A model generated the notes under the pieces. It searched no databases and had not been told where the DNA came from. It saw only the letters and a list, made by a program, of their open reading frames with translations. A DNA stretch of 64,000 bases, taken from NCBI RefSeq assembly GCF_015223355.1, contig NZ_JADFFK010000020.1, positions 1-64,000 on the forward strand. Reading direction: 5' to 3'. This DNA comes from Salipiger mangrovisoli. Its GTDB lineage: Bacteria > Pseudomonadota > Alphaproteobacteria > Rhodobacterales > Rhodobacteraceae. The position numbers and the translations under genes were made by a program. This document shows positions 16,765 to 25,085 of this stretch, piece after piece. Within the stretch, counting starts at the first letter, position 1, and each line of letters opens with the position of its first letter.

Positions 16765-18273
16765 TCAGGCCCCGGAGACGGTGGGCTCTCGGCGCCAGCG
16801 CGCCGGGCCGAGGCGGTGCACCGACTGCCCGCTGCTGTCCACCGCCACGGTTACCGGCATGTCGCGGATCTCGAACTCGCGCACCGCTTCCATGCCGAGA
16901 TCCTCGAAGGCGACCATGCGTGCAGCGCGGATGGCCCGCGACACCAGCACCGCCGCACCGCCGACGGCGATGAGATAGGTTGCGCCGGCCTTGGCAATCC
17001 GGTCGATCGTATCCGCGCCGCGTTCGGCCTTGCCGATCATCGACAGCAGCCCCTGATCGAGCATCATCTGCGTGTAGCCGTCCATCCGGGTCGAGGTCGT
17101 CGGGCCGGCGGGTCCGACCACCTCAGACCCGACCGGGTCCACGGGGCCGACGTAGTAGATCACCCGGCCGCGCAACGAGAAGGGCAGCGGCTCGCCGCGC
17201 GCGAGGATCTCGCGGATCCGCCGGTGTGCGGCATCGCGCCCGGTGAGGATGTGCCCACTCAGCAGCAGCGTCTCGCCGGGCTGCCAGTCGGCCATCTCCG
17301 CCTTGGTCAGCGTGTCGACGTTCACCCGGCGCAGGGTGCCTTCCGCCGCCCCGCCATCGATCTCGGGCCAGAGCGAGAGGTCGGGTGGATCGAGGTAGAC
17401 CGGCCCCTCGCCGGTAAGCGTGACCTTGGCATGGCGGTTGGCGGCGCATTGCGGCATCAGCGCCACCGGGTTGGAGGCGGCGTGGGTGGGGTAGGAAGAG
17501 ACCTTCACGTCAACCACCGTGGTCAGCCCGCCAAGCCCCTGCGCGCCGATCCCCAGATCGTTGATCCGATGGTAAAGCTCGATCCGCAGCTCCTCCTCGG
17601 GGCTCGCGGGGCCGCGCTCGATCAACTCCTGCATGTCGATCTCGTCCATCAGCGCGCGCTTGGCCAGCAGCATGGCCTTCTCGGCGCTGCCGCCGACGCC
17701 GACCGAGATCACGCCGGGCGGGCACCAGCCGGCCCCGAGCCCCGCAACCGTCTCGACCACCCAGTCGGCCACCGAGGCGGCGGGGTTGAGCATGGCATAG
17801 CGCGCCTTGTTCTCCGAGCCGCCGCCCTTTGCCGCCACCATCAGGTCGAGCCGGTCGCCGAGGCAGCTTTCGACATGTGTCACGGCGGGGGTGTTGTCGC
17901 GTGTGTTGCGGCGGGCAAAGATCGGGTCCGCCACCATCGACGCGCGCAGCGGATTGCCCGCATCGAGATACGCAAGACGGACGCCCTCGTTGATGCACTC
18001 CTCGAGCGTCCGGTCGCCGGAGATCGTGGCCGATTGGCCGAGACGCGCGAACACGGTCACCATCCCCGTGTCCTGGCAGACCGGCCGGTTGCCAAGCGCC
18101 GCCATTCGCGCGCTTTGCAGGATTTGGCCAATCGCGTCCTTCGCCGCGGGGCTCTCCTCGCGGCGGTAGGCATCGGCGAGCCGCCGGATGTAGTCCGGCG
18201 CGTGATAGACGGCGATGTACTGAAGCACCGCGCGGATCGTCTCGGTGATGTCCTCGCCTCTGATCGTGTTCAT
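16765..18273 (-). CDS. Class I (iron-sulfur) fumarase-like hydratase, possible mesaconase
   Basis: A 502-residue class I fumarate hydratase homologue. The alpha domain shows three cysteines in the expected positions for a [4Fe-4S] cluster: Cys66 (CQDTG), Cys184 (GAGWCPPGVI) and Cys276 (PQCAANRH). The beta domain begins near residue 312 with a LSGHILTGRDAAH segment and has YVGPVDPVGSEVVGPAGPTTSTRMD. The ATG at 18273 follows GGGAGGGAG; the frame upstream to 18438 is not homologous. Class I fumarases hydrate fumarate, and some members also convert mesaconate to (S)-citramalate or act on tartrate. Its place upstream of C5-CoA genes favours a mesaconase role, but a housekeeping fumarase cannot be excluded. 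Confidence 0.9.
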   Translation of the reverse strand: MNTIRGEDITETIRAVLQYIAVYHAPDYIRRLADAYRREESPAAKDAIGQILQSARMAALGNRPVCQDTGMVTVFARLGQSATISGDRTLEECINEGVRLAYLDAGNPLRASMVADPIFARRNTRDNTPAVTHVESCLGDRLDLMVAAKGGGSENKARYAMLNPAASVADWVVETVAGLGAGWCPPGVISVGVGGSAEKAMLLAKRALMDEIDMQELIERGPASPEEELRIELYHRINDLGIGAQGLGGLTTVVDVKVSSYPTHAASNPVALMPQCAANRHAKVTLTGEGPVYLDPPDLSLWPEIDGGAAEGTLRRVNVDTLTKAEMADWQPGETLLLSGHILTGRDAAHRRIREILARGEPLPFSLRGRVIYYVGPVDPVGSEVVGPAGPTTSTRMDGYTQMMLDQGLLSMIGKAERGADTIDRIAKAGATYLIAVGGAAVLVSRAIRAARMVAFEDLGMEAVREFEIRDMPVTVAVDSSGQSVHRLGPARWRREPTVSGA

Positions 18274-18291
18274 CGCGACTCCCTCCCTTGC

Positions 18292-18313
18292 GCGCGCAAG
18301 GATGCGTGCGCGC
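18292..18313 (-). other. GC inverted repeat in the leader of the fumarase-like gene
   Basis: GCGCGCA (18292-18298) and TGCGCGC (18307-18313) form a perfect 7-bp inverted repeat about 19 bases upstream of the start codon at 18273. It could form a leader hairpin or mark an operator. The run of alternating GC makes a chance match possible. Confidence 0.3.
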
Positions 18314-18895
18314 GATGCGATTTGCGAGGGCACAAGCCAGAGCATGGGCCTATGGCGGCGTGTTGCGTCCGCTATGGGCTCTCTGGGGGGACCAGCGCCC
18401 TGCCGCCGCTGCAAGCGTCCCGGCAGATGGCGTTCCACGGGTCAGCCCCGCGCCGAGGGAGGGGGCGAACAGAAGGCGGCCCACCGGGCTCGCAGCGGCC
18501 CGTTTCCCGCGACGCCCAGTTCCCAGTGAGGGACGCCGGGCGCGACGGGCAGCTCGAGGAGCGTGTCGGCGCGGATGCCCTGCGAGATGGAGGCTGCGCG
18601 GCAGGGCCGTGACCCGGACCCGTGCCTTGCTGCCGTGCGCAGGGGATCGGGCAACCAGGTCGCCCGACCGAGGTCCTCCGCGCTCACCACGTCGCGCTGC
18701 GCGAGGGAAGAGGTCATCGAGCAGACCGGCCTCAGTCAATCCTCGACGCAGGCGTGGAAGCTCCCCCCCCTCGGGCAGCGTTTCGCGCGTCAGGCAGCAC
18801 ACCCTGTCCTGTTCGTCGCTTGCAAGACTTGTGTCGAGCGCGGCGCTCCGGACGAAATGCATCGCCTTTTGGTCAGGGCCCGTTGATCTGGTCGT
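18314..18895. other. Low-information stretch, possible decayed LysR-type gene
   Basis: No intact gene is visible. On the minus strand at about 18442-18717 a short open frame reads LAQRDVVSAEDLGRATWL and later PVAPGVPHWELGVAGN, which faintly resembles the effector domain of a LysR-type regulator. No helix-turn-helix is present. This is the left edge of the degenerate 18.3-24.2 kb region. Confidence 0.3.
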
Positions 18896-19390
18896 GCAAT
18901 GCAGGATTATCTTCCCCGATCATAATGGGTTGCGCTGGCGAGACAGGCCAAGAGAGTACGCCGCACTACAACCATTGGAGGCGGTGGTGGCGAGTGGCTA
19001 CGAACAAGGGCCTCTTGTCGAGAATGATGGCGGGGCTGGCTGCCGAGCGCGGCGGGAAAGAGGCCGCGATGATCGCCGGGGCCTCCCCGAAGGCTCACCG
19101 AACGGCGCCCGGTCTGGCCGCTGAAATGGCGGGCGTGGCCACCTGATTGGACGGGCCAAGGGCGGCACGACCACGAAACGGCATGCCGTTCGCGACGGTC
19201 AGGGGCGTCCGCTCGACCTGTGCGTCACGGCAGGACCGATGAGCGCCCACGTCGGCGCGCGTGCCTTGCTGGATGTGGATTGGCTGCTCGAGAATCGAGG
19301 ATAGGACGCCGAATGGTTCAGAGAAACGTTGAAAGACAGGACGTATACGCGCCTGCATCCCCGGACGGTAACAGCGCAGGACGCCGGTGA
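18896..19390 (+). pseudogene. IS5-family (IS427-like) transposase remnant
   Basis: Three plus-strand frames together spell a decayed IS427-type transposase. RIIFPDHNGLRWRDRPREYA near 18900-18963 is the conserved N-terminal region. GLLSRMMAGLAAERGGKE and AGASPKAHRTAP near 19008-19115 follow in another frame, with the first catalytic Asp region degraded to AGAS. Then GRAKGGTTTKRHAVRDGQG and GPMSAHVGARALLD lie near 19150-19275. A stop codon interrupts the RGYDADWF-equivalent segment, and the sequence dies out at a TGA at 19388-19390. At least two frameshifts and one nonsense change make it inactive. No terminal inverted repeats were identified. Confidence 0.75.
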
Positions 19391-19493
19391 AACATGACAA
19401 GCGCCGGTCCAAATGAGGTGTCCCCCATTTTTCCGGACAGGATTGCGGCGCTGCCAAGCCCGGCTGTTGATCATGGCGCCGCGTAGGGGTCAG

Positions 19494-19641
19494 GGCGCTG
19501 ATGAACCTCGACCGGTGTTCTGCGCCCAGGTGCCGAATGCGGGCGCTCGATGTTCATCGTGTTCGAGAGCCGCCAGGACCACCCGGCGCGCCCGATCCGT
19601 GATCGCCACGAGGTAGAGGACGCCTCGCCGGATGGGAATTC
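19494..19641 (-). pseudogene. IS3-family OrfB transposase, middle and C-terminal scraps
   Basis: On the minus strand FPIRRGVLYLVAITDRARRVV and, in a second frame, WRLSNTMN match the IRRGFLYLVAIMDWATRKVLAWRLSNTMD stretch of IS3-family OrfB. The frame then jumps to ERPHSAPGRRTPVEV, the RPHSALGGRTPAE-like C-terminus, so most of the catalytic core is deleted. The piece ends abruptly at about 19641, where an IS110-derived segment begins. The N-terminal part of an OrfB of the same type lies on the other side of that segment (20245-20338). Confidence 0.7.
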
Positions 19642-20244
19642 AGGTTCTCTCCGAAGTCATCCACGACGCGGCTTCGTCTCGGGGTCCAAGGCTCGGACGC
19701 CCCCGGGTGATCCGCGCGGCACCCGGTCAGCTCCGCAGGGAGATCTCGCGGGATCGATCCGGTGCCTGCCGCCCTGGCCGACGCGGCAACCGTGTGCCGC
19801 GTCCCGATGGGGCAGGTGTCGGACATGCGCATGGCTCCCGCGCCTCGAAGACGCCGCCACCGGGCGCGCCTTCGCGAAGCACGCCGGGGCGCCTATTGTC
19901 GCGACGAAGGCCGCGGGCGTGACAGGTCCCGCGCCGGGCAGGGTCAGCAGGTGCCTGCAAGCGTCGGACCCCTTCACCTGCCGGACCAGCTCTCTGGTCA
20001 GCGCCGCTGCCCGTGGCAGGGCTTCCGGGCGCGCCGCCGGAAGTGGCGGAACGGGGGGAGCCAAGGCGTCGTGTCCCCCGAGATCTGGGTGTCAGCGGCC
20101 CTCGCAAGGTCGGGGGCCAGCCGGACCTCGCACCCCGAGGCGGGCAAGCAGACCGCGGATCGTCTTCTCCGCGTTGCGCCGAGCGCCGATCGCGGCGTCG
20201 CGCGCTGCCAGCAAGGCCCGACGTTCCTGGGGCATGCCGCCTCT
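19642..20244 (-). pseudogene. IS110-family transposase remnant, copy A (C-terminal part)
   Basis: Minus-strand frames encode the C-terminal transposase region of IS110/IS116 elements: ALTRELVRQVKGSDACRHL and LTLPGAGPVTPAAFVATIGA (about 19912-20000), which is the helix-hairpin-helix-like LPGVGPVTA segment. The N-terminal DEDD region is absent. The DNA is closely similar to 48597-49187 in the same orientation, for example in the long match around 19740-19800 and 48694-48760. Several frameshifts and stops are present. The segment is embedded between two parts of an IS3-type OrfB, so it was acquired by insertion or recombination into an IS3 element. Confidence 0.78.
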
Positions 20245-20338
20245 CCCTCTGGCCCGGACAACACCATGCCGACCGGCCGAGCCCGATCATCGCGCCTTGC
20301 CGGGTGATCGACCGCACCCTGTGACCCGGCTCGATCAT
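20245..20338 (-). pseudogene. IS3-family OrfB, N-terminal fragment
   Basis: The frame starting at the ATG at 20338 reads MIEPGHRVRSITRQGAMIG followed by LGRSAWCC, the recognisable start of IS3-family OrfB (MIDPDHP.LSI.RQC..LG.SRSS.YY). After about 31 residues it runs into the IS110-derived segment. Its ATG overlaps the OrfA stop by 4 bases, the usual arrangement for programmed OrfAB production. It is inactive because the DDE core is missing. Confidence 0.72.
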
Positions 20339-20619
20339 CTCTCGCCTCTGGCCGGAAAACCCCGCTCCACCACCAACCGGCCGATTCTGGCGCGCAGCTT
20401 CTCGATCTCGCCCGCCTTCCAGGCTGCCTGCCCCTCGACCCTGCCGGAGAAGAAAGCGGACATGCCCTCGGGAGCCTGCCGCTGCCAGGTGTTGATGAGC
20501 GTCGGAAGCAGGCCTTGCTTTGCCACCAGCTCGCCACGGATGGCCCCAAGCGTTGCCGTCGCCTTGGGCTCGGCGCTGGAATTCCTTCGTTTGCCAGCCA
20601 CGCTGCTCTTCCGCGTCAT
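20335..20619 (-). CDS. IS3-family transposase OrfA
   Basis: A 94-residue open frame with the OrfA layout: KRRNSSAEPKATATLGAIRGE (the KRRNFSPEFKAKVALEAIRGE helix-turn-helix region), LLPTLINTWQRQAPEGMSAFF, and a C-terminal leucine-zipper-like EIEKLRARIGRLVVERGF. It helps OrfB bind the element ends. The ATG at 20619 is used; a TTG at 20631 is possible. The frame is open but the sequence has drifted from consensus (PEFK is AEPK), and OrfB is broken, so it is a relic of a dead element. Confidence 0.65.
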   Translation of the reverse strand: MTRKSSVAGKRRNSSAEPKATATLGAIRGELVAKQGLLPTLINTWQRQAPEGMSAFFSGRVEGQAAWKAGEIEKLRARIGRLVVERGFPARGER

Positions 20620-20899
20620 CGTGGGCGGCAAGCTTGGCAGAGCGTCCGAGTTCCGGGGCGCGCTTCCATCAACCGCATCACCTGATGGAGATAGGCCGGA
20701 TCGGTGCGGTCCTGATGGGGATCGCAGCAGGCGATGCGCCGCCTGACCACTTGAAGCGCATCGTGCTCTCGCGCGATATGGCCGGGAATTGTCGGGCGTT
20801 CGGATCGGCTTTGCTGCAGAAGTCGTGGTCAGGACGTGATGCCCCCTTTCCCAACTTGGTTCGGGCCCCGCGGTTTGTCCCGGCGGATCCGAGGCCGTT

Positions 20900-21345
20900 G
20901 AACCGGTTCATGAGAGCGATACGGATGTGAATTTCCGCGGTCTGGCGGTCGGGGTCTCTCGAATAGATCCCTCGCCGAAGCGCTTGAGGACCCTCATCGT
21001 CGCCCTGATCCTTCTCCGGGCACGGTAGCGGGGCCGTCGATTCCGGCTCGTCCGGCCGAGGCGCCGCGTTGCCCGCAGAAGGGCGTTGCGCGCGAGCGCC
21101 GCCGGGCAGGCTTCGGTCCAGAGGCGTCGGTTCCCGCGGATCGCAAGCAGTCCCGCGCCTCCGCGCGCTGGGATCGCCGAGTGGCGCAGAGAGGTGTCGA
21201 AGGCACCATCGCCGGCAGCGGGGTCGATCCCCTCGTCTGCCGGGAGCTTCAGCCAGCCGCCTTTGGGCGCGCGCCAGGGCATGGTCCCGTCCCGCCAGAC
21301 GAGCAGCGATCCGCGCCGCTTGCACGTCGTCACAGGTCTTCCCGG
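20900..21345 (-). pseudogene. IS5-family transposase remnant (second type)
   Basis: The minus strand reads KRRGSLLVWRDGTMPWRAPKGG, the conserved start of a common IS5 transposase, then jumps directly to DGAFDTSLRHSAI (the DGAYDTR.CH.AI catalytic region) and further to ARNALLRATRRLGR. RDPDRQTAEIHIRIALMNRF follows in another frame near 20907-20970 and is the normal C-terminus. About half of the protein, including the first catalytic Asp, is deleted and at least one frameshift follows. It is a different subgroup from the IS427-like relic at 18896-19390. Confidence 0.72.
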
Positions 21346-21464
21346 TCGTCGTGGGGCGGCGGGCAGGTCCAGGCGTCGTCACGCTGGGCCCTGACCCCAC
21401 CGGGTTCACGCCGCGACTCCCGGATGCCTGGGAGTTTCGCATCAACGCGGCGACAACCCCACGC

Positions 21465-22550
21465 CGATGAGCAATGGTATCGATGTCATGGGCTGGGGTG
21501 TCGGCGGGCTAGAGGCCGAAAGTGCGATGTTTGGCCAACCCGCCTCGGTGGCGATCCCCGAGGTTGCCGGGGTGGGGCGCGCCGCCCGCCGGGGTGCTGG
21601 TCACCGACCGCGCGGTCATCGGCAAGATGGCACCGGAAAAGAGTGCCTCGACGCGCTTCTTGCCGACAGAGGCCGCGGTGGTCGACTACCGCGTGGAGAC
21701 CGGCTGTTCCGACACGCTGACCGCAACGGTCGAACCGGTGGTCCGGGCGATGGGATTATCGTTCGAACCGGGCAATGCGCCGCGCTTGGTATGCGGGATC
21801 GGCCTCTATCTGTCGGCGCTCACGCCGCTCATCCTCGGCCCGCGCCCGTGGAATGAGCGTGCCGGACCGGGTGAAAATCTCTCCGGTGCCGGGATCGCCC
21901 TCGGCACGGGCATAGCTCGCACGGAGGCGGCTCTTCGAGGAACTGTCGGCGCTCGGTGTCGACTGCACCACTTGCGTAGGCGACCCCGGCCCGCCGCCGA
22001 GGAGATCGAGCGCGGTGCCAGAGGGCTTCCACGCTGCGCACGTCCGCAGTGCCTTTGCCAAGGCGTCCGAAAATTCCGAGTGGGCGGCGACCGACGGCGC
22101 GCGCTTCCCCCTGGACCCGCGGTCGCGCAGCTTGCGACCTCCGAAATGCGCACCCCGGTCTGAAGAGCCCCGGCTCGGACGGTACCGCACCGCGCCCCTA
22201 ATGGTCATGGGTGTCGCCATGGCCCCAGACCCTATCTCGCCCGCCGGCTGGATGGACCCGGAGAGCGCCACTGGCCAATGGCGGGTGGCGCGCGGCGGCG
22301 ATCGGCAGGATCGCAACGTGTATGCCACCTACCGCGGCAACCGGGACGTCATGCTGCGGGCTCATCATCAACCGGCTCGCGCGCAGCCACCTCGCCGAGG
22401 ACCCGCCGCCGTTGTGGACGGTCCTTGCGGACGGGCGATGGATGCCGGTCTTGGAAGCCGTGGAGATCCTTGCCGCCGAAGGCCCTCCGGTCGTGATCCT
22501 CGCCGGCGAGCGCTACGACATGGGCTCAAGCCGGAACCGGGCTGCGCGGC
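21465..22550 (+). pseudogene. Decayed aconitate hydratase gene
   Basis: Successive plus-strand frames carry aconitase landmarks in the correct order. These are [23 protein letters not shown] (21469-21537), [18 protein letters not shown] (about 21807-21860), LSALGVDCTTCVGDPGP around the cluster cysteines (about 21942-21992), a FHAAHVRSAFAKASE and DGARFPLDPRSRSLRPP pair (about 22025-22142), ISPAGWMDPESATGQW (about 22235-22285), YRGNRDVMLR (about 22330-22360) and ILAGERYDMGSSRN (about 22495-22540). At least three frameshifts, stops and large internal losses make it non-functional, and the N-terminal third is missing. The family acts on citrate or related tricarboxylates, so an aconitase paralogue once stood next to the organic-acid genes. 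Confidence 0.8.
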
Positions 22551-22888
22551 GACGATCTGCCCGTCCTGCGTCGAGAGGGTCAGGGTCACTGGCGCGGGCC
22601 GGTCGTCGGCGATCATCCCGACGACTTTCGAGGAGGAAATCAGCAGCGACCGCATCAGCCCCGGTGCGGTGACGCGGAAGAACCGCCAGATCAGGTAGGT
22701 CCAAGGTATGATTGCCAGAACCACGCCCAGCGGATCGAACACGACGCCGGACCCGCTGGCGTTGCTGTCGATGGTCTCGTCGTCGCGGTCGTCAGGCCGC
22801 GCTCGATCTTGGCGTCGTCATGCTGCGCGAACTCTGCGGGGACCGCGCCGGTTGCGGGATTGATGGAGTGCATCATGATGAAGTGTCC
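22515..22888 (-). pseudogene. Decayed succinate-semialdehyde-type aldehyde dehydrogenase
   Basis: The minus strand starts with HSINPATGAVPAEFAQHDDAK, the N-terminus of NAD(P)-dependent succinate-semialdehyde dehydrogenases. After a deletion and frameshift at about 22740 it reads [20 protein letters not shown] (the [21 protein letters not shown] region) and then ADDRPAPVTLTLSTQDGQIVAAQ (the VTLTGS.RAG..VAA region). The catalytic Glu and Cys regions are absent. It runs tail-to-tail into the aconitase relic. Confidence 0.72.
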
Positions 22889-22899
22889 CCTCGGCAAGG

Positions 22900-24240
22900 G
22901 GTGATGTCTGCGCTCCTGCGATGCCCCCCGCAGAGCGTTCGCCAGCGGTTGTGTTGATGCCGCGTGCTCGGAATGTCGCCGCAGTCTGCTGCACTGCCAG
23001 TGCGTGCCTGCGGGCGTGCGGACCAGGTGCGCCTTGAAGGGCCGTCGCCCCCCGGCGATGACCTCGCCTCAGGTCGGCCGTGGCGGCGACGCTTGCAGGT
23101 CGCGGCCGGACTGCCGGTGGGAGCGTGCGCCGCGGCGAACCACCCGCCGTGAAAACGGGTGTCTCGCAGCTTGCCGCGTGGCCCTCTCCTATCCTCTGTC
23201 TGGCCGCGTTCAGCATACGGCGGCCGAAGGTGACCCTGCGCTGCAGGCCGCCGAGACGGGGCTGCAGATAGAGCGCGATCCCGCGGCCTGCCGGGGCGAC
23301 GCAGAGCTTCGGTTTTCCGGACCGTGATGAGGCGAGGCGCTACTCGACCGGGGCCGGCGCCAGGCATTTGGGTCTGATCGTCCGGCAGGCGTTCGATGCC
23401 GGCGAGACTGCGTCCTTTTTCGTACGTGCCGGCAATGACCGGCGCTGCCCTTGCCGCGAGATCAGCCCATGCCTCAAGACAGTCGGTGTCGAGGAAGGCA
23501 TGAGGCTCCGCTTGGGTGCCGGAGCCGCTGGACGGGTGTTTCGTAGGTGCCCTGGCGAAGAAAACGCCGAAGCATCCAAGTGCAATCCCCGGAGGAAGGT
23601 CAGCCTCAACCCGCAATAAGACTTTCGCGGCAATCGGGCCGCCGGTTTTTTCCCGCTGCAGGCCAGTTTCGCGGTGCGTTGACGGTCTCGGGTTTGAGCA
23701 CCCGCTTCGTGGGGGAAGCTCGGCGGCGGGCAATCACGGTTCTGGAAATCGCCCTCCGCGGTCTGGAGGCCGCATGCTGAGGCACGGTTGGCGGCGCGGG
23801 CCCGGATGAAAGGTCCCTGCAATCCTTGAGAGGCCGCAGGAGACGGGCGCTCGTGCCGCGCGGCTTCGTGGGTGTCACGCAGATTCGCTCTCAAGGCGAA
23901 GAACTGGCCTTGCGTGAGCTGATCTACATGGATGGCGTCAACGGTATCTCATCCCGTGCTGCCGCGACTTCACGCAGGTGAACGGTCGCAACGCAAGGCG
24001 GCGGCGGGGCGCACTGCTGCGCTCCGGACACCTCCCGCCGGAACGGTCGGCACTTGCGATAACTTGAACAACAACAACGGGATGATGTGGCGCTCTCTTG
24101 CCCATTCCGTTTCTCGGATGGGCGCCTCGGCGGGTCCTTGCAAGAGCCCAGGGCGCGCTCTGCGGCGCGGGACAGCCGCCGGCCGGCCACGCCGACGCAC
24201 TCCGAGTGGCTTGACGCGAAGGCGTTCGTTGGATACTCAA
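22900..24240. other. Degenerate non-coding stretch without recognisable gene
   Basis: All six frames were read; no family was recognised. The longest minus-strand frames (22873-23733 and 23340-23894) have coding-like stretches such as FLDTDCLEAWADLAARAAPVIAG but overlap each other and have compositions expected of decayed sequence. It is best described as remnants of one or more unidentified minus-strand genes continuing the graveyard that starts at 18.3 kb. Confidence 0.4.
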
Positions 24241-24241
24241 T

Positions 24242-24273
24242 TTCAAATAATGAACGTGTTCAGAATACTGAAC
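24242..24273. promoter_or_regulatory. Putative IclR operator (inverted repeats)
   Basis: GTTCAG-AATA-CTGAAC (24258-24273) is a perfect 6-bp inverted repeat, and TTCA-AATAA-TGAA (24242-24254) is a second, weaker one just upstream. They end 18 bases before the IclR start at 24292, in an AT-rich patch within GC-rich DNA. The shape resembles the palindromes at 42761-42777 and 46411-46427. Autoregulation by the adjacent IclR protein is inferred. Confidence 0.5.
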
Positions 24274-24291
24274 GACCATCGGGAGGAATGG

Positions 24292-25044
24292 ATGAGTTCA
24301 GGACGAGGATCCGAACGGGTGCTGATTTTGCTCGAGTGGCTTGCCGGCCGCACGCGAGCCGTCACCCTGGCAGAGGCGAGTGCAGCGCTCGACGCACCGA
24401 AATCCAGCGTCCTCAACTTGCTCAGGATGCTGGTCGAGATGGGATACGCCGAGCGGGAAGGGGACAGCAGCTATCGTCTGGTACGCTTGCCGGGCGAAGT
24501 TTCCGCGGGGCATGTGCAGTCCGGAACCCTGCTTCGGCGTTGCGAGCCCGCAGTCCGCAAGGCTGTGGCGGAGTCCAGGGAGAGCGGCTTCATCGCCGTC
24601 GTGGATGGCGCATATGTGCGCTACCTCTGCAAGATCCTGCCGGACCGCGAAATCCGCTACGACCGAAACATCGAAATTCCCCGCCGTACGGTGCAGGTCA
24701 GCAGCGGCATCGCAATCCTGACCGGGCTAAGTGACGCCTTGCTTGCCGACGAGGCGGCGCGTGCGGAGGCCGAGGGCCTGAGCGACGCGGCGGCGCTCGT
24801 CGCGCGCGTGCAGGAGGCCCGTGCGGCTGGCTACGCCCTGACGAAACGCGGCGTGGTCGAGGGTGCGGCAGGCGTGGCGGCTCCGATCCTTGATGCCAAG
24901 GGCAAGGTCGTCGGCGCCCTGAACATCGCGGGCCCCGCGGAGCGGCTCGCGGAAAACCTCGACGACATCATCAAGATCGTTCGCGCAGGTGCGGCGGAAG
25001 CCTCTGCCGCGCTTGGCTGGCGCGGCGCGAAACTCGGCGCCTGA
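24292..25044 (+). CDS. IclR-family transcriptional regulator
   Basis: A 250-residue IclR-type regulator. The N-terminal winged helix-turn-helix covers about residues 1-65 (GSERVLILLEWL, LAEASAALDAPKSSVLNLLRML) and the C-terminal GAF-like effector domain contains GYALTKRGVVEGAAGVAAPI and VVGALNIAGP. The ATG at 24292 follows GGGAGGA; the open frame extends upstream to 23932 but that part is remnant sequence. It directly precedes a TTT receptor gene on the same strand with 41 bases between, so it probably controls this transport operon and itself through the palindromes upstream. IclR proteins commonly respond to small carboxylates. Confidence 0.92.
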   Translation: MSSGRGSERVLILLEWLAGRTRAVTLAEASAALDAPKSSVLNLLRMLVEMGYAEREGDSSYRLVRLPGEVSAGHVQSGTLLRRCEPAVRKAVAESRESGFIAVVDGAYVRYLCKILPDREIRYDRNIEIPRRTVQVSSGIAILTGLSDALLADEAARAEAEGLSDAAALVARVQEARAAGYALTKRGVVEGAAGVAAPILDAKGKVVGALNIAGPAERLAENLDDIIKIVRAGAAEASAALGWRGAKLGA

Positions 25045-25085
25045 CCGGTGCCCCGAACACACTCAATATGGAGGAGATTGTGACA

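Noticed and set aside
16636-18612. A 658-codon plus-strand frame opposite the fumarase-like gene
   Set aside because: Antisense composition, while the minus strand has all three cluster cysteines.
18896-21345. Active insertion sequences
   Set aside because: All transposase readings need frameshifts, carry stops or lack catalytic residues, and no matching terminal inverted repeats or target duplications could be made out.
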